Of a DNA stretch of 15,380 bases, positions 13,187 to 15,380 are shown piece by piece (within the stretch, counting starts at the first letter, position 1; each line of letters starts with the position of its first letter). The notes below the pieces were generated by a model. It did not search any database and was not told the DNA's origin. It saw only the letters and a program-made list of their open reading frames with translations. The DNA lies in contig JACDEP010000007.1 of NCBI GenBank assembly GCA_013816325.1, forward strand, positions 1 to 15,380, written 5' to 3'. This DNA comes from Methylotenera sp. GTDB taxonomy: Bacteria; Pseudomonadota; Gammaproteobacteria; Burkholderiales; Methylophilaceae. The translations under genes were made by a program, and so were the position numbers.

Positions 13187-14134
13187 TTACAAGCTTTGCA
13201 TCGTCTTTCTTGCAAAACATAAGTCTTCCCAGGCTTTGGCTTTATCTGCCAAATTACGCAACAAATAGGCTGGATGGTAGGTCACAATCACAGGCACATC
13301 GTTATATTGGTGCAGCTGCCCGCGCATACTGTCGATAGTATTATCTGATTGCAGCAAGGATTGTGCAGCAGACTTGCCCAGCGCAAGAATCAATTTGGGT
13401 TTAATCAGTTCGACCTGACGTTTAAGGAAAAGCGCACATTCCATGATCTCTTCGCCTTGCGGGTCGCGATTTTCAGGCGGCCGGCATTTCAGCACATTGG
13501 TAATATACACATTATCACTGCGCTTCAGCTGTATTGCGGCCAGCATATTATCTAATAGGTGCCCTGGTGGGCCTATAAATGGCACTCCTTTATGGTCTTC
13601 TTCCTCATCTGGTGCTTCGCCTATAATTAGCCAATCAGCATTGGCATCACCTATGCCAAACACGGTCTGCGTACGGGTTGCCGCCAAATCGCAAGCCTGG
13701 CAATCTTTAACGCATTCCTGCAAACTTTGCCAATCCATCTGCTGAATGGTATTTGTGCGTTGTTCATAAAGTACAGCTTTATCTTTTTGCTCTGCTACGT
13801 TAATTTTTCTTGCGCCTAATTCTGGTCTATCCGCTCCTGCACTATTTGCTCCTGCATTATCAATTCCCGCACTATTTATTTCAGATATATTTATTTCTGC
13901 TGACTTTGTAACGTGCACAATTTCAGGCTCAACCTCAATGTTTGTTGCGACAGTTTTTATGGCAAGGTTGATTTCAATTGGCAGTTCCAGCACTTCTGGT
14001 GAAATAGCTTCTGACGCTACAGGCGACTCAATAAGCGACCGTGCTTTTTCATGATTCACAGCCTCGGGTTCACGCAGTTTCCAGGCAGGTAGCAGTTCAA
14101 GCTCGCGCAACATATCTTCACGGGTCATTGCCAT
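13187..14134 (-). CDS. Uracil-DNA glycosylase, family 4 (Fe-S type) with a long variable N-terminal extension
   Basis: Removes uracil from DNA in base excision repair. The catalytic domain occupies about residues 135-315. It has four cysteines placed as Fe-S ligands in family 4 enzymes: Cys145 and Cys148 (CQAC), Cys217 in NVLKCRPP and Cys233, with gaps of 69 and 16 residues. Active-site motifs are GEAPDEEEDHKGVPF (172-186) and HPAYLLR (287-293). Two departures from the family consensus are visible: Asp176 where GEAPG is usual, and GPPG where GxAG is usual. Residues 1-130 are a poorly conserved extension with a five-residue repeat (INSAG, IDNAG, ANSAG). The start at 14134 is 10 bases after rimI, with GAGAG overlapping the rimI stop; an ATG at 14128 is an alternative. 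Confidence 0.93.
   Translation of the reverse strand: MAMTREDMLRELELLPAWKLREPEAVNHEKARSLIESPVASEAISPEVLELPIEINLAIKTVATNIEVEPEIVHVTKSAEINISEINSAGIDNAGANSAGADRPELGARKINVAEQKDKAVLYEQRTNTIQQMDWQSLQECVKDCQACDLAATRTQTVFGIGDANADWLIIGEAPDEEEDHKGVPFIGPPGHLLDNMLAAIQLKRSDNVYITNVLKCRPPENRDPQGEEIMECALFLKRQVELIKPKLILALGKSAAQSLLQSDNTIDSMRGQLHQYNDVPVIVTYHPAYLLRNLADKAKAWEDLCFARKTMQSL
13833..13877 (-). repeat. Three degenerate 15-base tandem units inside the glycosylase gene
   Basis: Units at 13833-13847, 13848-13862 and 13863-13877 share a CTCCTGCACTATT-like pattern with a few differences and encode INSAG, IDNAG and ANSAG. The unit length is a multiple of three, so copy number changes would keep the frame. 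They lie in the linker ahead of the catalytic domain. Confidence 0.65.
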
Positions 14135-14144
14135 GCCATTACTC

Positions 14145-14627
14145 TCATAGCGCTAAACCCATGAGCACGGCGTCTTCACGGCCGGATTTAGCGGGGTAAT
14201 AATTTCGGCGAATTGCCATCTCATTGAAGCCTATTTTTTCGTATAAAGCGATTGCAGAAATATTACTAGGGCGCACTTCTAAAAACATATTCAGCGCATG
14301 ATGGTTACGGGCAATCTGCATCATGTGTTCAAGCAGGTCACGTCCCAACCCTTGCTTTTGATAAGCTTTAGCAATGCTCAGATTTAACAAATGCGCTTCA
14401 TCCATTACCATCATTAAAAGTGCATAACCTATCATTTCATCATTTCTTTCTAACACCCAAGCGCTGTAGCCTGAGCTTAAAGAGTCACTAAAATTGCCGC
14501 GTGTCCAGGGGTGTGTGTAGATATGTGGCTCTATTTCCATCACAGCATCCAAATCCGCTATATTCATAGGGCGGAACGTGTATTGCTTATTTTGTTCCGC
14601 GTGAAACGCTTTGGGTGTAGCACTCAT
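14145..14627 (-). CDS. rimI: Ribosomal protein S18-alanine N-acetyltransferase RimI
   Basis: A GNAT acetyltransferase that acetylates the N-terminal alanine of ribosomal protein S18. At 160 residues it has the standard fold: LNLSIAKAYQKQGLGRDLL with the acetyl-CoA loop Q90-K-Q-G-L-G-R96, then MFLEVRPSNISAIALYEKIGF with Glu117 and Tyr129, which match the catalytic pair of characterised RimI (same 12-residue spacing). About 16 extra residues precede the domain. The start ATG at 14627 overlaps the tsaB stop (ATGA), and AAAGGG sits 9 bases upstream. The tsaB-rimI pairing is widespread in bacteria and supports the name over other GNAT enzymes. Confidence 0.95.
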   Translation of the reverse strand: MSATPKAFHAEQNKQYTFRPMNIADLDAVMEIEPHIYTHPWTRGNFSDSLSSGYSAWVLERNDEMIGYALLMMVMDEAHLLNLSIAKAYQKQGLGRDLLEHMMQIARNHHALNMFLEVRPSNISAIALYEKIGFNEMAIRRNYYPAKSGREDAVLMGLAL

Positions 14628-15313
14628 AAGCGCAAACCCTTTTCACGCTCAGCGGTTTTAAGCGCCACCCGGTTACGTATATAAATCGGAATGGCATCAT
14701 GCGCGGGGTTTGCTGCACCGCTAGCAAATATAGGTGCGGCTAAGCTGAGCATCGCACTAGCGCTTGGCAATAAGGCGGGTAATGTTGCAGATATTTGCAC
14801 GTTATATATATTGGTAAGCTGTTCACCATAGGTTCGCCAGCCGCTTCCAGCGCCTATCCAGCCATTACCTGAGACTGCCGGCACTGCATCCGGTTTGTAT
14901 AGTCCGGGCTCTATTACGGCCTGCCATTTACCTGCTGTTTTTTGGTAAGCGGCATGGTAAACCTCGCCCATGCGTGCATCCAGGCAAGCAATTACTTTAT
15001 CTGTTCCGCTCGCTTCAGCCAAGGCCATAAGGGTACATATTCCCACGACAGGTAAATTGCTTCCAAAGCCTAATCCTTGTGCCACCCCCGCAGCAATACG
15101 CACACCAGTAAAAGAACCCGGGCCGGCGCCAAAAACAATGCCTTGCAAATCGTTTAACTGTAATCCAGCGGCTACTAGCAATGTCTGGATTTGTGGCAAG
15201 ATGATCTGGGAGTGCGTCTGGCCAGCGAGCACATCAAAAGTAAAGGTTTCACTGCCATTTAAAATGGCTAGCGAAAGGTATTCGGTAGAGGTATCAAAAG
15301 CGAGTAGTTTCAT
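14624..15313 (-). CDS. tsaB: tRNA threonylcarbamoyladenosine synthesis protein TsaB
   Basis: A non-catalytic partner of TsaD and TsaE in making t6A at position 37 of ANN-decoding tRNAs. The 229-residue protein has the ASKHA-type N-terminal domain: LLAFDTSTEYLSLAIL, GQTHSQIILPQIQTLL and GIVFGAGPGSFTGVRIAAGVAQGLG, all diagnostic. The C-terminal domain is variable, as usual. The ATG at 15313 overlaps the stop of the preceding arfB (ATGA) and its own stop overlaps rimI in the same way, so three proteins are coupled in translation. Confidence 0.97.
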   Translation of the reverse strand: MKLLAFDTSTEYLSLAILNGSETFTFDVLAGQTHSQIILPQIQTLLVAAGLQLNDLQGIVFGAGPGSFTGVRIAAGVAQGLGFGSNLPVVGICTLMALAEASGTDKVIACLDARMGEVYHAAYQKTAGKWQAVIEPGLYKPDAVPAVSGNGWIGAGSGWRTYGEQLTNIYNVQISATLPALLPSASAMLSLAAPIFASGAANPAHDAIPIYIRNRVALKTAEREKGLRL

Positions 15314-15380
15314 TCAGGTGCTATTTTGCCACGCATTTGTTTAATTTGCCCGCGTTGCGTTTTGCTTTCCAGCCTGCGTC
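15310..15380 (-). CDS. arfB: C-terminal tail of peptidyl-tRNA hydrolase ArfB (cut by window edge)
   Basis: Only the last 22 codons are inside the window. They read RRLESKTQRGQIKQMRGKIA followed by PE and a TGA that overlaps the tsaB start. The basic pattern RRLxSKxQxxxxKxMRGK is the positively charged tail of ArfB (YaeJ), which enters the empty mRNA channel of stalled ribosomes and triggers release; E. coli ArfB ends in a very similar way. The call depends on this short match and on the choice of frame, since the other two frames hit stops within the same stretch. Confidence 0.75.
   Translation of the reverse strand, partial: RRLESKTQRGQIKQMRGKIAPE

Noticed and set aside
13833..13877. CRISPR-like array
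   Set aside because: Units are 15 bases, contiguous, degenerate and in a coding frame; there are no spacers.
1..15380. Mobile element, prophage or integration at the tRNA-Leu gene
   Set aside because: No integrase, transposase, terminal repeats or duplicated tRNA 3' end is visible; all genes have housekeeping character and similar composition.

Overview
The window looks like chromosomal core DNA from a betaproteobacterium of moderate GC content. Gene content and protein style fit Methylophilaceae such as Methylotenera; that placement is inference from gene order and protein resemblance, not from a search. There is no sign of phage, insertion sequences, CRISPR or recent transfer, and no gene-free stretch reaches 300 bases (the longest, 4602-4884, is about 283).

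Left third (1-4601, all minus strand): a cytochrome c oxidase operon read DUF2244 protein, ctaC (subunit II with a fused cytochrome c domain), ctaD (subunit I), a 37-residue small assembly protein, ctaG (Cox11 copper chaperone) and ctaE (subunit III, cut by the window edge). The 283-base leader upstream carries a plausible promoter and a perfect 7+7 palindrome beside it. Two strong hairpins without a T tract sit inside the operon, after ctaD and between ctaG and ctaE. The most notable point is in CtaD: the D proton path and all metal ligands are intact, but the three polar K-path residues (Ser, Thr, Lys in canonical A-type oxidases) read as Pro273, Leu333 and Leu336.

Middle (4885-7669): a tRNA-Leu(CAA) gene on the minus strand is divergent from queA (queuosine synthesis). 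It is followed by an exported protein of unknown family, a bidirectional terminator, and a DUF1097 membrane protein on the minus strand.

Right part (7864-15380, all minus strand): first proS with a lytic transglycosylase just behind it. Then comes a tight four-gene cassette: LemA lipoprotein, secreted TPM/YgcG-like protein, soluble TPM-domain protein, and an exported protein of unknown family. The last has a Cys-His-Asp spacing like the transglutaminase/papain-like fold. Finally arfB (tail only), tsaB, rimI and a family 4 uracil-DNA glycosylase form a translationally coupled group, with arfB/tsaB and tsaB/rimI each overlapping by ATGA. The three arfB-tsaB-rimI products serve translation: ribosome rescue, tRNA t6A and S18 acetylation.

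Most of the window is ordinary housekeeping. The two items I would follow first are the K-path-less subunit I and the LemA-TPM-TPM-putative cysteine enzyme cassette.
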